The position numbers and the translations under genes were made by a program. A DNA stretch of 64,000 nucleotides. Source: Helicobacter pullorum NCTC 12824. Its GTDB lineage: Bacteria; Campylobacterota; Campylobacteria; Campylobacterales; Helicobacteraceae. Where the stretch lies: NCBI RefSeq assembly GCF_017979475.1, contig NZ_JAERIT010000001.1:218206-282205 (forward strand), written 5' to 3'. Below, piece after piece: positions 9,609 through 18,739 of this stretch; the first letter of the stretch is position 1, and every line of letters begins with the position of its first letter. Below the pieces are notes generated by a model that did not search any database, was not told the DNA's origin, and was given only the letters and a program-made list of their open reading frames with translations.

Positions 9609-9876
9609 TATCTTTTAGTCCTAATTTTTCAATCAAAGCTGCATAGCGTTTGAAATCTTTGTTTTTTAGGTAGCTTAACAATCTTTTTCTATGAGAAACG
9701 ATTTTACGCAAACCTAAACGACTTGAATGGTCTTTTTTGTTGATTTTTAAATGTTCTGTTAAAGTCTTGATTCTATCACTCAAAAGTGCCACTTGCACTT
9801 CAACAGAGCCTGTATCTTTTGGATTTCTAGCAAAAGCAGAAGTAATTTCTCTTTTTTTCGCCGAATCTTGAGCCAT
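9601..9876 (-). CDS. rpsO: 30S ribosomal protein S15
   Basis: Binds 16S rRNA central domain early in 30S assembly. The 91-residue protein has the family blocks '[16 protein letters not shown]', '[12 protein letters not shown]' and '[16 protein letters not shown]'. A consensus AGGAGG precedes the ATG. The gene stands alone on the minus strand, divergent from flhA, as in H. pylori. Confidence 0.97.
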   Translation of the reverse strand: MAQDSAKKREITSAFARNPKDTGSVEVQVALLSDRIKTLTEHLKINKKDHSSRLGLRKIVSHRKRLLSYLKNKDFKRYAALIEKLGLKDRG

Positions 9877-9918
9877 AATGACCTCCTGATTGGTAATTTT
9901 AAAATTTTTAAAGGTGCA

Positions 9919-9924
9919 ATTCTA
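9919..9924 (-). promoter_or_regulatory. Extended -10 promoter for rpsO
   Basis: On the minus strand the sequence reads TGCTAGAAT (TAGAAT with a TGN extension), about 43 bases before the rpsO start, flanked by A/T-runs as in Helicobacter sigma-80 promoters. No conserved -35. Confidence 0.5.
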
Positions 9925-10029
9925 GCATAAAATATTTTAAAAAGTGTAAATTTTTTAAAATTTCTTGATTTTATAGGGTAAAAACGATTAAAATTACAAA
10001 CTTTATTTAATTTTTGAAATGGAGCATTT

Positions 10030-12294
10030 TTGGCAAAAGCAGGGCAAAAGACTTCTTTTTGGGGTAGAATCTCACCTTTTTTATCGCAATTGACGGGTTC
10101 TAAAGATTTAACAGTTGTCTTTTTTATCATTGCGATTTTAGCTATTATCATTGTCCCTCTTCCTAGTGCATTGTTGGATTTTTTTCTAGCAATTTCCATT
10201 GCATTGTCTGCATTGATTATTTTGATTGCACTTTATGTGAAAAAACCTACGGATTTTTCGGCTTTTCCAACTTTGCTTTTGATTGTTACTCTCTTTAGGC
10301 TTTCATTAAATATTGCTACAACAAGAATGATTCTAAGCAATGGACATTTGGGTCCAGAGGCTGTAAGCGATATTATCACTGCTTTTGGGCAGTTTGTAGT
10401 TGGTGGGAATTATGTGATTGGAATCATTTTGTTTATTATTTTGGTAATTATTAATTTTATGGTTGTTACAAATGGTTCTACTAGGGTTTCTGAAGTTAAA
10501 GCAAGATTCACACTTGATGCAATGCCGGGTAAGCAAATGGCGATTGATGCGGATTTGAATACCGGATTAATTGGGCAAGAGGAAGCAAAGGCAAGAAGAG
10601 ATGAATTGGCTGCGGAGGCAGATTTTTATGGTTCTATGGATGGTGCTAATAAATTTGTCAAAGGTGATGCCATTGCAGGAATCATCATCACGCTTATTAA
10701 TATTATCGGTGGATTTTTAATTGGGGTATTCCAAAAGGATATGAGTGTTGCTGATGCGGCTTCTACTTTTACGATTCTTACTATTGGCGATGGTTTGGTG
10801 TCTCAACTCCCTGCTTTAATTGTTTCTACTGCTACGGGTATTATTGTTACGCGTTTTAGCAAAGAGGGAGAGAATTTCGCTTCTGGGATTGTTGATCAAT
10901 TAATTAATGAATCCAAAACTTTGATGATTGTAGGGTGCATTCTTTTGTTGTTTGCACTTGTCCCCGGACTTCCTACTATTTCTTTGGGATTTGTAGGGCT
11001 ATTGTTTTTGACTTTAGCATTGCTGTTAAATAAGCAAAAAGATGGGGAAGCGTGGAAATATGTAGAATCTTTGTTTAAAAAAGTGCGTAAGGGCAAAGCA
11101 GAAGAGGGGCAAGCTCCATTGCCACAAAGACAAACCCAAAGAGCAAGTGGGGGACAAACTCCTCAAAACGCACAACAAGCCGCACCTAAACCGCAACCAC
11201 AAGAGAGTGAAGAGGAGCGTAGAAAAAGAGAGGAAGCCGAAATTGATAAGGCGCTTAAAGTTAAGATTTTGCGGGTGGGGCTTGGGTATCAACTCATCAA
11301 ATTCGCAGATCCTGCACAAGGTGGAGAGCTTGTGAATAAGATTCGTGCGATTCGTAAAACAATGGCAACAGAATATGGAATCTTGGTGCCTATGGTGCAT
11401 TTAAGAGATGATTTGAATCTCGCTCCTGATGAATATCAAATTTTGCTAAAAGAAATTGAGATTGGCAAGGGCAAGATTATGGTGGATAAATATTTGGCAA
11501 TCGCTTCTAGTGGTTTTGTAGGGGAGTTGCCTGATGGGATTCCAACAAAAGAGCCGGTTTTTGGATTGGATGCGTATTGGATTGATGAGGATAAAAAAGA
11601 AGATGCTATCATTGAGGGTTATACAATTATTGATGGGGCTACTGTTATTTCAACTCACATTCAAGAGCTTATCAAACAATATGCAGAGGAATTATTGACG
11701 CGTCAAGAAGTGGCAAATTTGGTGGCAAAATTGGGACAAGATTATCCGATTTTAGCCGAAGAGATAAAGGGTGTTGGTATTGGAACAATCCAGCATATTT
11801 TAAAAGAGCTTTTGCATGAGCAAATTCCGATTAAAGACATGTTGAGTATTGCTGAAGCAATTGCTGATGGATACCCTGCTTATAAGGCAGATTTACCAAC
11901 TTTGAGCGAGTATGTAAGGGCATGTTTGAAACGACTAATTACACATAATTTTCAAAGTGATGATGGGGTGTTGAAATATTTTGTGCTTTCGCCTAGTTTG
12001 GAGCAGTTTTTGTTAGAGAAACTTCCAGACCAACAAAAAATAGGGCAGAGATTGCGTCTAAGCCCAACAGAATCCCAAAGCCTCTTAGATGCGATTAATG
12101 TTGCTTATCAAAAAGGAGTCTCTATGGGTGCGGTGCCGACAATTATTGGTGGAGTGCCTATGGTGCTTAGAAAGCCGCTTGCAATTTTCTTGGAACAATA
12201 CGGATTTGGTCGCAATATAGTGGTTTTAAGCACGGCTGAAATTGATTATCAAAGCAAGTTTGAAATTTTGGGAAGTATTGAATTCCCTATTTAG
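10030..12294 (+). CDS. flhA: Flagellar type III export protein FlhA
   Basis: Inner-membrane export-gate component of the flagellar type III secretion apparatus; its cytosolic ring receives chaperone-substrate complexes. The first half has about eight membrane segments with the conserved FHIPEP loop ('SEVKARFTLDAMPGKQMAIDADLNTG' region near residues 155-180); the cytoplasmic half follows a linker rich in Gln, Pro and Arg (residues about 355-395). Length 754. The start is a TTG at 10030, with GGAG at 10021-10024. The linker is longer and more Gln-rich than I would expect, but otherwise nothing is odd. The DHH gene follows 13 bases downstream. Confidence 0.96.
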   Translation: MAKAGQKTSFWGRISPFLSQLTGSKDLTVVFFIIAILAIIIVPLPSALLDFFLAISIALSALIILIALYVKKPTDFSAFPTLLLIVTLFRLSLNIATTRMILSNGHLGPEAVSDIITAFGQFVVGGNYVIGIILFIILVIINFMVVTNGSTRVSEVKARFTLDAMPGKQMAIDADLNTGLIGQEEAKARRDELAAEADFYGSMDGANKFVKGDAIAGIIITLINIIGGFLIGVFQKDMSVADAASTFTILTIGDGLVSQLPALIVSTATGIIVTRFSKEGENFASGIVDQLINESKTLMIVGCILLLFALVPGLPTISLGFVGLLFLTLALLLNKQKDGEAWKYVESLFKKVRKGKAEEGQAPLPQRQTQRASGGQTPQNAQQAAPKPQPQESEEERRKREEAEIDKALKVKILRVGLGYQLIKFADPAQGGELVNKIRAIRKTMATEYGILVPMVHLRDDLNLAPDEYQILLKEIEIGKGKIMVDKYLAIASSGFVGELPDGIPTKEPVFGLDAYWIDEDKKEDAIIEGYTIIDGATVISTHIQELIKQYAEELLTRQEVANLVAKLGQDYPILAEEIKGVGIGTIQHILKELLHEQIPIKDMLSIAEAIADGYPAYKADLPTLSEYVRACLKRLITHNFQSDDGVLKYFVLSPSLEQFLLEKLPDQQKIGQRLRLSPTESQSLLDAINVAYQKGVSMGAVPTIIGGVPMVLRKPLAIFLEQYGFGRNIVVLSTAEIDYQSKFEILGSIEFPI

Positions 12295-12307
12295 GTTAAG
12301 GAAATAA

Positions 12308-13366
12308 ATGAATCTTTATCATCTCTCACACATTGATTTGGATGGCTATGGGTGCCAGCTTGTTAGTAGCGAATTTTATAAAGCAAGAGCGAGTAAGATT
12401 TTCTTTTATAATGCAAATTATGGCAAAGAAGTTTTGGCTAGATTAGAGCAGATTGTTAGGGATATTAAGAACAATAAAGAAGAATCGCATATTTTAATTA
12501 GTGATTTGAATCTTACAATGAGTGAATGCGATGAGCTAAAAAAAGAGATTTTAGAGCTTAATCTTAGTGGCTATCAGGTGAGTTATGAATTGCTAGATCA
12601 TCACAAAAGTGGGCAAGAATGTGCAAATAAATATGAATGGTATGTGCTAGATACCAAAAGATGTGCAACAAAAATTGTTTATGATACGCTTTTGGGTCGG
12701 TTTGGGCTTGATGAGAGCGTGAGGAAATGGCTAGAACCTATGGTGGAGATGATTAATAGCATTGATTTGTGGAATGAAGAAGGGTTTGCTTTTGAGTTTG
12801 GTAAAGTAGCTATGCGTTTGATTGTCGAATGCAAAGAGCTTAATCGGTTTATGTTTGATGATGAGGATAGGGCTTATAAACTTTCTCTTTTGCGGGAATC
12901 TAGTCGTTTTTTGGGGGAAGAGAGAGGGCATATTTTGCTAGATAATGCGATTTTGGAGATGAAAAAATGCTATTTAAATGGCAGTTTGCTTAGCGATACT
13001 CTTGATAATCTTATCTCGCATTTTCAAAATAAGCTTTTGGGGCAAAAGGCGAGTGAATGCACTTTGTATTGTGGGGAGTATAGGGGATTTTTGAGCTATG
13101 GGGTTGGCAATATCTCTGTGCTTGCTAATTTATTTTTGAAAACACATACAGAATTTGACTTTTTTTTGGATGTGAATGCTAGAGGAAATGTGAGCTTGAG
13201 GGCAAATGGGAATTGTGATGTGAGTGTGATTGCAAAGAAATTTTTTAATGGTGGTGGGCATTTTAATGCAAGTGGAGGCAAGATTGATAATTTCAAAGAA
13301 AGCTTTATTTATGCGGATATTAAAGAGGCGATAGAGCAAATTTTTAGAGGAGAAAATGATGAGTAA
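12308..13366 (+). CDS. DHH-family phosphoesterase
   Basis: A 352-residue DHH/DHHA1 protein. Motif I is 'HIDLDGYGC' near residue 8, motif II 'SDLNLT', motif III 'LLDHHKSG' near residue 97, all metal-ligand motifs of the RecJ/PDE superfamily; the C-terminus has the DHHA1 signature 'GGGHFNASGG'. Domain size fits oligonucleotide or cyclic-nucleotide phosphodiesterases of the NrnA/Pde type rather than full RecJ. The substrate cannot be read from sequence. The same position after flhA is occupied by a DHH gene in H. pylori. The end overlaps the next gene by 11 bases. Confidence 0.88.
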   Translation: MNLYHLSHIDLDGYGCQLVSSEFYKARASKIFFYNANYGKEVLARLEQIVRDIKNNKEESHILISDLNLTMSECDELKKEILELNLSGYQVSYELLDHHKSGQECANKYEWYVLDTKRCATKIVYDTLLGRFGLDESVRKWLEPMVEMINSIDLWNEEGFAFEFGKVAMRLIVECKELNRFMFDDEDRAYKLSLLRESSRFLGEERGHILLDNAILEMKKCYLNGSLLSDTLDNLISHFQNKLLGQKASECTLYCGEYRGFLSYGVGNISVLANLFLKTHTEFDFFLDVNARGNVSLRANGNCDVSVIAKKFFNGGGHFNASGGKIDNFKESFIYADIKEAIEQIFRGENDE

Positions 13367-13598
13367 AGAGAGAATAAAAGAACTAGAGGAAATGAATGAG
13401 GAGTTATCTATCCAGCTTAGCGATATGCTTTGTGCGGTATTAAAGCTTTCTGGTGTAGTTGAATCAAAAATGCAAGAAGCATTAGATGCGTATATTGAAG
13501 CACTTGATGAAGAGAGTTTGGAATATGGAGTAAAAGAGATTTTGGATAATATTGAAAATCTTAAGAAAAACAAACCAGAGCTGTTTGGGAAAAAGTAA
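13356..13598 (+). CDS. Small acidic coiled protein, unknown function
   Basis: An 80-residue, strongly charged, mostly helical protein beginning 'MMSKERIKELEEMNEELS' with heptad-like leucines, no signal or membrane segment. AGGAG at 13347-13351 precedes tandem ATGs at 13356 and 13359, inside the end of the DHH gene, suggesting coupled translation. Probably a cytosolic partner or regulator; I do not recognise a family. Confidence 0.7.
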   Translation: MMSKERIKELEEMNEELSIQLSDMLCAVLKLSGVVESKMQEALDAYIEALDEESLEYGVKEILDNIENLKKNKPELFGKK

Positions 13599-13650
13599 TG
13601 GGAGAGGGCATAATCAGTCAAAAAGTGTAGAATTGATGAAAGAAGAAAAT

Positions 13651-14322
13651 ATGAAAGTTAGAAAGATTGCGATTTTGTTTAGCGGGAATGGCAGTAATTT
13701 AGAATCTTTGATACGCTGTTTGCATAAGAAGTATTTTAAGAGGTTGGGGGAATTTTCACTCAAAGATTCACAAGCAAGAGGATTTTTGATTGGCGGGATA
13801 GAATCGGAGTTTGTGGAGACAGATAAAGAGGACAAAGAGGCTTTTGGGGTTGAGGTGGTTTTGGCTCTTAGTAACAAGGCAAGTGCTTATGGGCTAGAGA
13901 GGGCTAAGAATCTAGGGGTTAAAACACAAGTTTTAGAGAGTGCGAAGTTTGCTAGACGAGAGGATTTTGATAGAGAGTTGGTTGGAATCTTGAAGCAATA
14001 TTCGCTTGATTTGTGTGTTTTGGCGGGATTTATGCGGATTTTGACGCCTATTTTTACGCAAGCGGTGCAAGCAGTGAATATCCACCCTTCTCTTTTGCCG
14101 CTTTTTAAGGGAGCAAATGGAATTAAGGAAAGTTTTGAATCGCAAATGAAGCTTGGGGGAGTGAGTGTGCATTGGGTCAGTGATGAATTAGATGGTGGAG
14201 AGATTATCGCACAAGGTGTGGTGGAAAAAGACAAGGATTTGGAAAACTATGAATCAAAAATACATAAGTTGGAGCATTATTTGTATCCTTTAGCGGTTTT
14301 AGAGGCGTTAAAGAAAGTATAA
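13651..14322 (+). CDS. purN: Phosphoribosylglycinamide formyltransferase
   Basis: Transfers a formyl group from 10-formyl-THF to GAR in purine synthesis. The N-terminal 'AILFSGNGSNLESLI' is the phosphate-binding loop, 'LAGFMRILTP' and 'NIHPSLLPLFKGANG' hold the catalytic Asn-His, and 'GGVSVHWVSDELDGGEIIAQ' has the catalytic Asp. A segment of about 35 residues after the first loop is longer and more charged than in E. coli PurN. The ATG at 13651 is preferred because the protein then begins right before beta-1; an in-frame ATG at 13636 and an open frame back to 13552 also exist. Confidence 0.9.
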   Translation: MKVRKIAILFSGNGSNLESLIRCLHKKYFKRLGEFSLKDSQARGFLIGGIESEFVETDKEDKEAFGVEVVLALSNKASAYGLERAKNLGVKTQVLESAKFARREDFDRELVGILKQYSLDLCVLAGFMRILTPIFTQAVQAVNIHPSLLPLFKGANGIKESFESQMKLGGVSVHWVSDELDGGEIIAQGVVEKDKDLENYESKIHKLEHYLYPLAVLEALKKV

Positions 14323-14331
14323 GGGCATTGT

Positions 14332-15429
14332 GTGAAAAAGATTAAGGTATTGCATACAGAGTGGAGTAGTGGCTGGGGAGGTCAAGAGATAAGGATTATT
14401 TCAGAAATGGAAATGATGCGGAATCTTGGTTGTGAGCTTGCGTTGGCTTGTAGGGAGGATTCTATGATACTTCCAAAAGCACAAGAAAAGGGCTTTAAAA
14501 CTTATATTTTGCCTTTTGCAAGGAAGAGCGATTTTAAGACAATGTGGGAGATTGCAAAGATACTAAGGAATGAAAAGTATGATATTATTAACACACATAG
14601 CGGAATTGATACTTGGTGCGGTGGGCTTGGAAGTTTATTGAGTGGGGCGAAATTTATCCGCACAAGGCATTTATCGACTCCTATTCACCCCTCAAGGTGG
14701 AATTTTATTAACAGTTTGGCGGATTTTATTATGACAACAGGAGAGAGTGTCAGGGAGACGATGATAAGGGATAATCGCATTAATCCTGCCAAAATTATGT
14801 CAATTCCAACGGGAATTGATATGGAAATTTTTGATAAAGCAAAATATAATAAAGATGCAATGAAAGAAAAATACAAAATCCCAAAGGATAAAATTATCAT
14901 TGGAAATTTAGGTGTTTTGAGATATTTCAAGAGGCAAGATATTTTTATACATATTGCAAGGGAGATTCACAAAAAATATCCAAATACTTGCTTTGTGATT
15001 GCAGGAGATGGAGGGGGGAAAGAGTGGCTTAAAAATCTTGTTGTAGGTGGTGGGGAGATTGAAGATGCAAGCAAATATATCAAGCTTTTGGGGCATGTTG
15101 CAAATCCAGCGGAATTTTTAAGCACTTTGGATGTGTTTATACTCACTTCAGATTCTCATGAGGGTGTGCCTCAAAGTCTTATGCAAGCTTTGGCTATGGA
15201 GATTGTGAGTATTGCTAGTGATATTGGGAGCATTAGGGATTTGCATAATGGAAGCAATTTTGTTTTGACTAATAATCCTAATAAAGAGGAATTTTTGGAG
15301 GCTTTGGAGGGGATTTTGAGAGGGGATTTGAAGGTCAAACCTAGCCGAGAGTTTATCATAGATAATTTTTCTAAAGAAGTGATGGGAGAGAGGATAGCAG
15401 AAGTATATTGGAAAGTATTAGAAAGATAA
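14332..15429 (+). CDS. GT4-type glycosyltransferase
   Basis: A 365-residue GT-B fold transferase: N-terminal 'WSSGWGGQEIRI' (the GG.E/R glycine loop of GT4 enzymes), central 'IPTGID.E.F' linker, and C-terminal 'NLGVLRYFKRQD', 'FVIAGDGGGKEWL' and 'TSDSHEGVPQSLMQALAMEI' with the E-X7-E pattern that binds the nucleotide sugar. GTG start 9 bases after purN. Likely acts on lipopolysaccharide core sugars on the cytoplasmic face; donor and acceptor unknown. It converges with the minus-strand glycan genes. Confidence 0.85.
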   Translation: MKKIKVLHTEWSSGWGGQEIRIISEMEMMRNLGCELALACREDSMILPKAQEKGFKTYILPFARKSDFKTMWEIAKILRNEKYDIINTHSGIDTWCGGLGSLLSGAKFIRTRHLSTPIHPSRWNFINSLADFIMTTGESVRETMIRDNRINPAKIMSIPTGIDMEIFDKAKYNKDAMKEKYKIPKDKIIIGNLGVLRYFKRQDIFIHIAREIHKKYPNTCFVIAGDGGGKEWLKNLVVGGGEIEDASKYIKLLGHVANPAEFLSTLDVFILTSDSHEGVPQSLMQALAMEIVSIASDIGSIRDLHNGSNFVLTNNPNKEEFLEALEGILRGDLKVKPSREFIIDNFSKEVMGERIAEVYWKVLER

Positions 15430-15435
15430 ATAAGA

Positions 15436-16521
15436 TTAGTTTTCTTTGGAGAAATCAAATCTTTTATAGAGTGAGAGAATGTAATCTTCATCTAGCATTT
15501 TTAAGTCTATTTCTGTGCCTAGGCTTGAATCACCACTGTTTAAAAATTCTTTAAGTGGAATCCCATTTTTTGCTAGATGTTGCCTTGAAGTTTTAACATA
15601 AGGAAAGTGATAATGGCAAAGTTCGGAACGATAGATTCGATTATAAGGACTATGAATCCAAGCTTCCATAGAAATATAGTCTTTCATAGCTTCTTTTTGG
15701 GGTTTAGTTGGTTTGTTTTTGATAATTTGTTGACTATAGCTTAGTAGATTTACATGTATAATCCTTTCATGGAATTTTTTCCCTAAATTGCAAATTAAAT
15801 TTTGGTCTCCAGCTCGGTTGAAATATCCTCTTGGGCTTTTAGCTATAAAAACTTGATTGTTTTTTATATAAAAATCCATACGAGAGAGCGTTACAATATC
15901 AGTCTGTTTGTTTGGCAAATAAAAACTCTTATAAAGCCTTTTGGCATCATAGATATGATCCACATCAATTTTAATAAACCATTCATTTTTGGGGATAAAA
16001 CTTAATACATAGTTACAATAGCTATAAAGTTTGTTTTCTTCTTTTGTGGGATTTTCTATAATGACTTTGTAAGGGTATTTGACGGGGATAAAGCTAGGGT
16101 ATTGTTTGCAAAATTCTAAAATAATCTCTTCACTTCCATCATCACAATCATTATATCCAATGACTCCTCGCTGGATTGCTGGGAGAATAGAATCTAAACT
16201 TGCCCTTAGTGTTTTTGCTTCATTCTTTACACGCACATAAGCCCATGGGTTTAAAGGGGATTTTGGATTTTTAGAATTTGAATCAAAATCAAAGAAGCCA
16301 TAATGCCTCCTATCTGTAGCATTTTTAGTTATGAAAAATTCATTGCTTATAGTGTTGATTTGTTCTGCAGTTTTGGGTGGGAGATAAGAATCAACTTTGC
16401 CTAGCATAATGGTAATGCAGCGGTTTTCAATAGATTTTCTTAAATGTTGTCTTAGGGGTTTATAAGGGATAAAGGCACAAATAGTTTTTGCTAAATAACG
16501 CTTAAAGATGGTTTGTAACAT
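15436..16521 (-). CDS. cgtA: Beta-1,4-N-acetylgalactosaminyltransferase, CgtA family
   Basis: A 361-residue protein closely resembling CgtA of Campylobacter jejuni, which adds GalNAc to sialylated galactose in ganglioside-like lipooligosaccharide. Recognised stretches are '[15 protein letters not shown]', '[15 protein letters not shown]', '[18 protein letters not shown]' and the metal-binding DXD block '[18 protein letters not shown]'. N-terminal '[10 protein letters not shown]' also matches. The C-terminal third diverges, which is where acceptor preference would differ. Start codon ATG at 16521 overlaps the previous gene by 20 bases. Whether the sialylated acceptor exists in this organism cannot be told from the window. 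Gene symbol by homology. Confidence 0.85.
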   Translation of the reverse strand: MLQTIFKRYLAKTICAFIPYKPLRQHLRKSIENRCITIMLGKVDSYLPPKTAEQINTISNEFFITKNATDRRHYGFFDFDSNSKNPKSPLNPWAYVRVKNEAKTLRASLDSILPAIQRGVIGYNDCDDGSEEIILEFCKQYPSFIPVKYPYKVIIENPTKEENKLYSYCNYVLSFIPKNEWFIKIDVDHIYDAKRLYKSFYLPNKQTDIVTLSRMDFYIKNNQVFIAKSPRGYFNRAGDQNLICNLGKKFHERIIHVNLLSYSQQIIKNKPTKPQKEAMKDYISMEAWIHSPYNRIYRSELCHYHFPYVKTSRQHLAKNGIPLKEFLNSGDSSLGTEIDLKMLDEDYILSLYKRFDFSKEN

Positions 16522-17647
16522 AGATTTCCTTTATTTTGGTTTGCAATATGGATTCTAAAAATTCATAGGTTTGCCTAGCGATAATTTGATAATCCATTTT
16601 TTCTTTTGCAAGTTTAAATAAAGCTTGTTTTTTTGCTTTTAGGATTGTTGGTGGAGTGGAGAGGATTTGTGCTAGTGTATTAGAAATGGCATTAGAATCC
16701 AAAGTGGTAAAAAATGCAGTATTTTCATCAAAAAGTCGTAAATATTCTGGCAAGTCATTGATAAGTGGAATCACGCCATTGCTTGCATATTCCATAGCTT
16801 TAATTGGGGAAGATACGCTATAAAGTGGCGTATTTGGAATAATTCCTAATCCAATATCATAGTTTGGAATGGTTTTTAGCATTTCTGTAAAAGAGAGTGG
16901 AGGGTAGAGCTTGATTCTGGAATCTTTTTGGCTTAATTGTGCGATGGCTTGGGTTTCTTTGTTGTTGCTTGGAGTAAAAATATCAAGAATAAAATCGCCT
17001 TTGGTATGGCTAATAGAGGTAATAATTTCTAGTATTTGGCGATTTTTGTCTATTGTGCCGATGTAAAGGAATTTTAGAGGCGTGTGGATATTTTGAAGAT
17101 TTTGTTGTATAGCATTTAAATCGCAATTTTCAAAATCAATTCCACTTGGAATGATATGAATAGGTATCTTGAGTTGTGGTTGGAATTGACTTTGGAGTTG
17201 TGGAGTCATTGTGATGTATCCAGCGCATTTTTCTAAGATTTTTGCGTGGAGATAATATTTGATTTTGTATTCTATGCTTTTCCTCCAAACTGCTTTTTTG
17301 TCTCTTTTTGCCTCGTAGATTCTGCGATAATCGTGAGGGAATGTTTCCCAAAAGAGGATTTTTGGGTGAAAAGGCAAAAGCTGCTTGGCTGTGGGATAGA
17401 AATTTCGGACTATGATTAAGTCGAAATCAAGTAAATTGAAGTTTAATTGCATTAGTGTTTTGATGAATTTTCTATGTTTTGTAGAGTAGGGAAACACAAA
17501 TTTTTTGTCCCGCAAATAAACTTGTTTTTCTTTTGTGAAATATACGCTATAAACCTCACAATATTGTAAAATATATTTTTCAAAAATACCTTTAATAGCC
17601 GTTTCTTCTTCGTTGTATTGTTTGTCGGTTATACAGAGGATTCGCAT
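16502..17647 (-). CDS. Glycosyltransferase, GT4-like
   Basis: A 381-residue GT-B type protein. The N-terminal half is divergent ('[16 protein letters not shown]'); the C-terminal half has '[12 protein letters not shown]', '[14 protein letters not shown]' and '[20 protein letters not shown]', the position of the nucleotide-sugar binding E-X7-E region. Fits surface-glycan assembly. It is 9 bases downstream of another GT4 gene and overlaps cgtA, so the three are probably one operon. Donor unknown. Confidence 0.8.
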   Translation of the reverse strand: MRILCITDKQYNEEETAIKGIFEKYILQYCEVYSVYFTKEKQVYLRDKKFVFPYSTKHRKFIKTLMQLNFNLLDFDLIIVRNFYPTAKQLLPFHPKILFWETFPHDYRRIYEAKRDKKAVWRKSIEYKIKYYLHAKILEKCAGYITMTPQLQSQFQPQLKIPIHIIPSGIDFENCDLNAIQQNLQNIHTPLKFLYIGTIDKNRQILEIITSISHTKGDFILDIFTPSNNKETQAIAQLSQKDSRIKLYPPLSFTEMLKTIPNYDIGLGIIPNTPLYSVSSPIKAMEYASNGVIPLINDLPEYLRLFDENTAFFTTLDSNAISNTLAQILSTPPTILKAKKQALFKLAKEKMDYQIIARQTYEFLESILQTKIKEIYVTNHL

Positions 17648-17656
17648 AGAGTACCT

Positions 17657-18739
17657 TTAGTTGTCAAATATCTTTTGCCATTTTAGCAAAATCACTTCCT
17701 TACTAAACTTCTCTTGTGCTATTTCTTTTGCTCTTTTACCCATAGATTCTCTTAAATTTTGATTTTGCATTAAAGCTTTTAGTTTCTCTGCATAGTCTTC
17801 TAAATCTCCATCAGAAATCAAAAATCCACTTTTTTCATTTTCTATAATATCACTTGGACCTGTATTAATATCAAAGGCAATGCAAGGCAAACCAAAAGAT
17901 TCTGCTTCAATAAGCACCATACCAAAGCCTTCAAAATGACTCGTCATTACATAAATACTAGCTTTTAAATATTCTTGTTCTATTGTATTAGTAAAGGGTT
18001 TTAGAATAATAGAATCTTGGAGATTTTTAGAATGGATTTTAGATAAAATTTGCTCTTTTAGTGGCCCATCACCTACAATGCAGAGCTTCCACTCATGGAA
18101 TTTTGGGTTTTGTCGCACGATTTCCCAGATGTCAATGAGGCGAAAGAAGCCTTTTTGATCACCTTTATCCATGCGACCGACGCTTAAGATGATTTTTGAT
18201 TCTAAAGTACTAAAATCTTCAGGGATAGTAGGCAGGAAGTTTGGAATCACTGCTATGTTTTTATGGAGCTTTTGCCAGTGATTCAATTCTTTTGTGGATA
18301 GCACTACAAGTTTATCAAATAAGGCGATTCTTGGTGGGAATAGAGGCTTTTTGTTTAAGTATTTTTTGTAAGCATTTTCAAAGGAATTATGAAAGAGGCG
18401 GATATAAGTTGTATTTTTTTGTTTGAAAAAAGGATAGAGGAGATTATTGACAATAAGAATATTCTTGCTGTCTTTGGGTAAAAGCTTATTAATGCGATGA
18501 GAAAATCGTAATTTGTCCCATAGGCTATTAAGTTTAAAATCGGGATAAATTCCATCAAAATAAATGATTTTTATATTTTTTGGGAAGTTGTAAGTTGCAG
18601 GTAGTGTTTCATTGGCTTTATGGCAACTTATAAGCGTAATATCATAGTGATTGCATAAGAGGTTGCAAAGATTGCTAACTACTCTTTCTATCCCTCCAAA
18701 GGTGGTGATATCTGAAAGGAGGATGAAAAGCTTAGGCAT
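17657..18739 (-). CDS. Glycosyltransferase family 4
   Basis: A 360-residue GT4 enzyme with the classical features: N-terminal 'TTFGGIERVVSNLCNLL', 'IPNFLP' linker, 'ILSVGRMDKGDQKGF', 'LCIVGDGPLKEQI' and 'TSHFEGFGMVLIEAESFGLPCIAFD' (E-X7-E). It resembles GalNAc/galactosyl transferases of LOS and N-glycan loci, but the sugar cannot be assigned. Its start overlaps the end of the upstream capsule-type gene by 8 bases. Confidence 0.88.
   Translation of the reverse strand: MPKLFILLSDITTFGGIERVVSNLCNLLCNHYDITLISCHKANETLPATYNFPKNIKIIYFDGIYPDFKLNSLWDKLRFSHRINKLLPKDSKNILIVNNLLYPFFKQKNTTYIRLFHNSFENAYKKYLNKKPLFPPRIALFDKLVVLSTKELNHWQKLHKNIAVIPNFLPTIPEDFSTLESKIILSVGRMDKGDQKGFFRLIDIWEIVRQNPKFHEWKLCIVGDGPLKEQILSKIHSKNLQDSIILKPFTNTIEQEYLKASIYVMTSHFEGFGMVLIEAESFGLPCIAFDINTGPSDIIENEKSGFLISDGDLEDYAEKLKALMQNQNLRESMGKRAKEIAQEKFSKEVILLKWQKIFDN

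Noticed and set aside
13552..13650. Longer purN start at 13552
   Set aside because: Overlaps the previous gene and adds residues unlike the family; 13651 gives the normal N-terminus.
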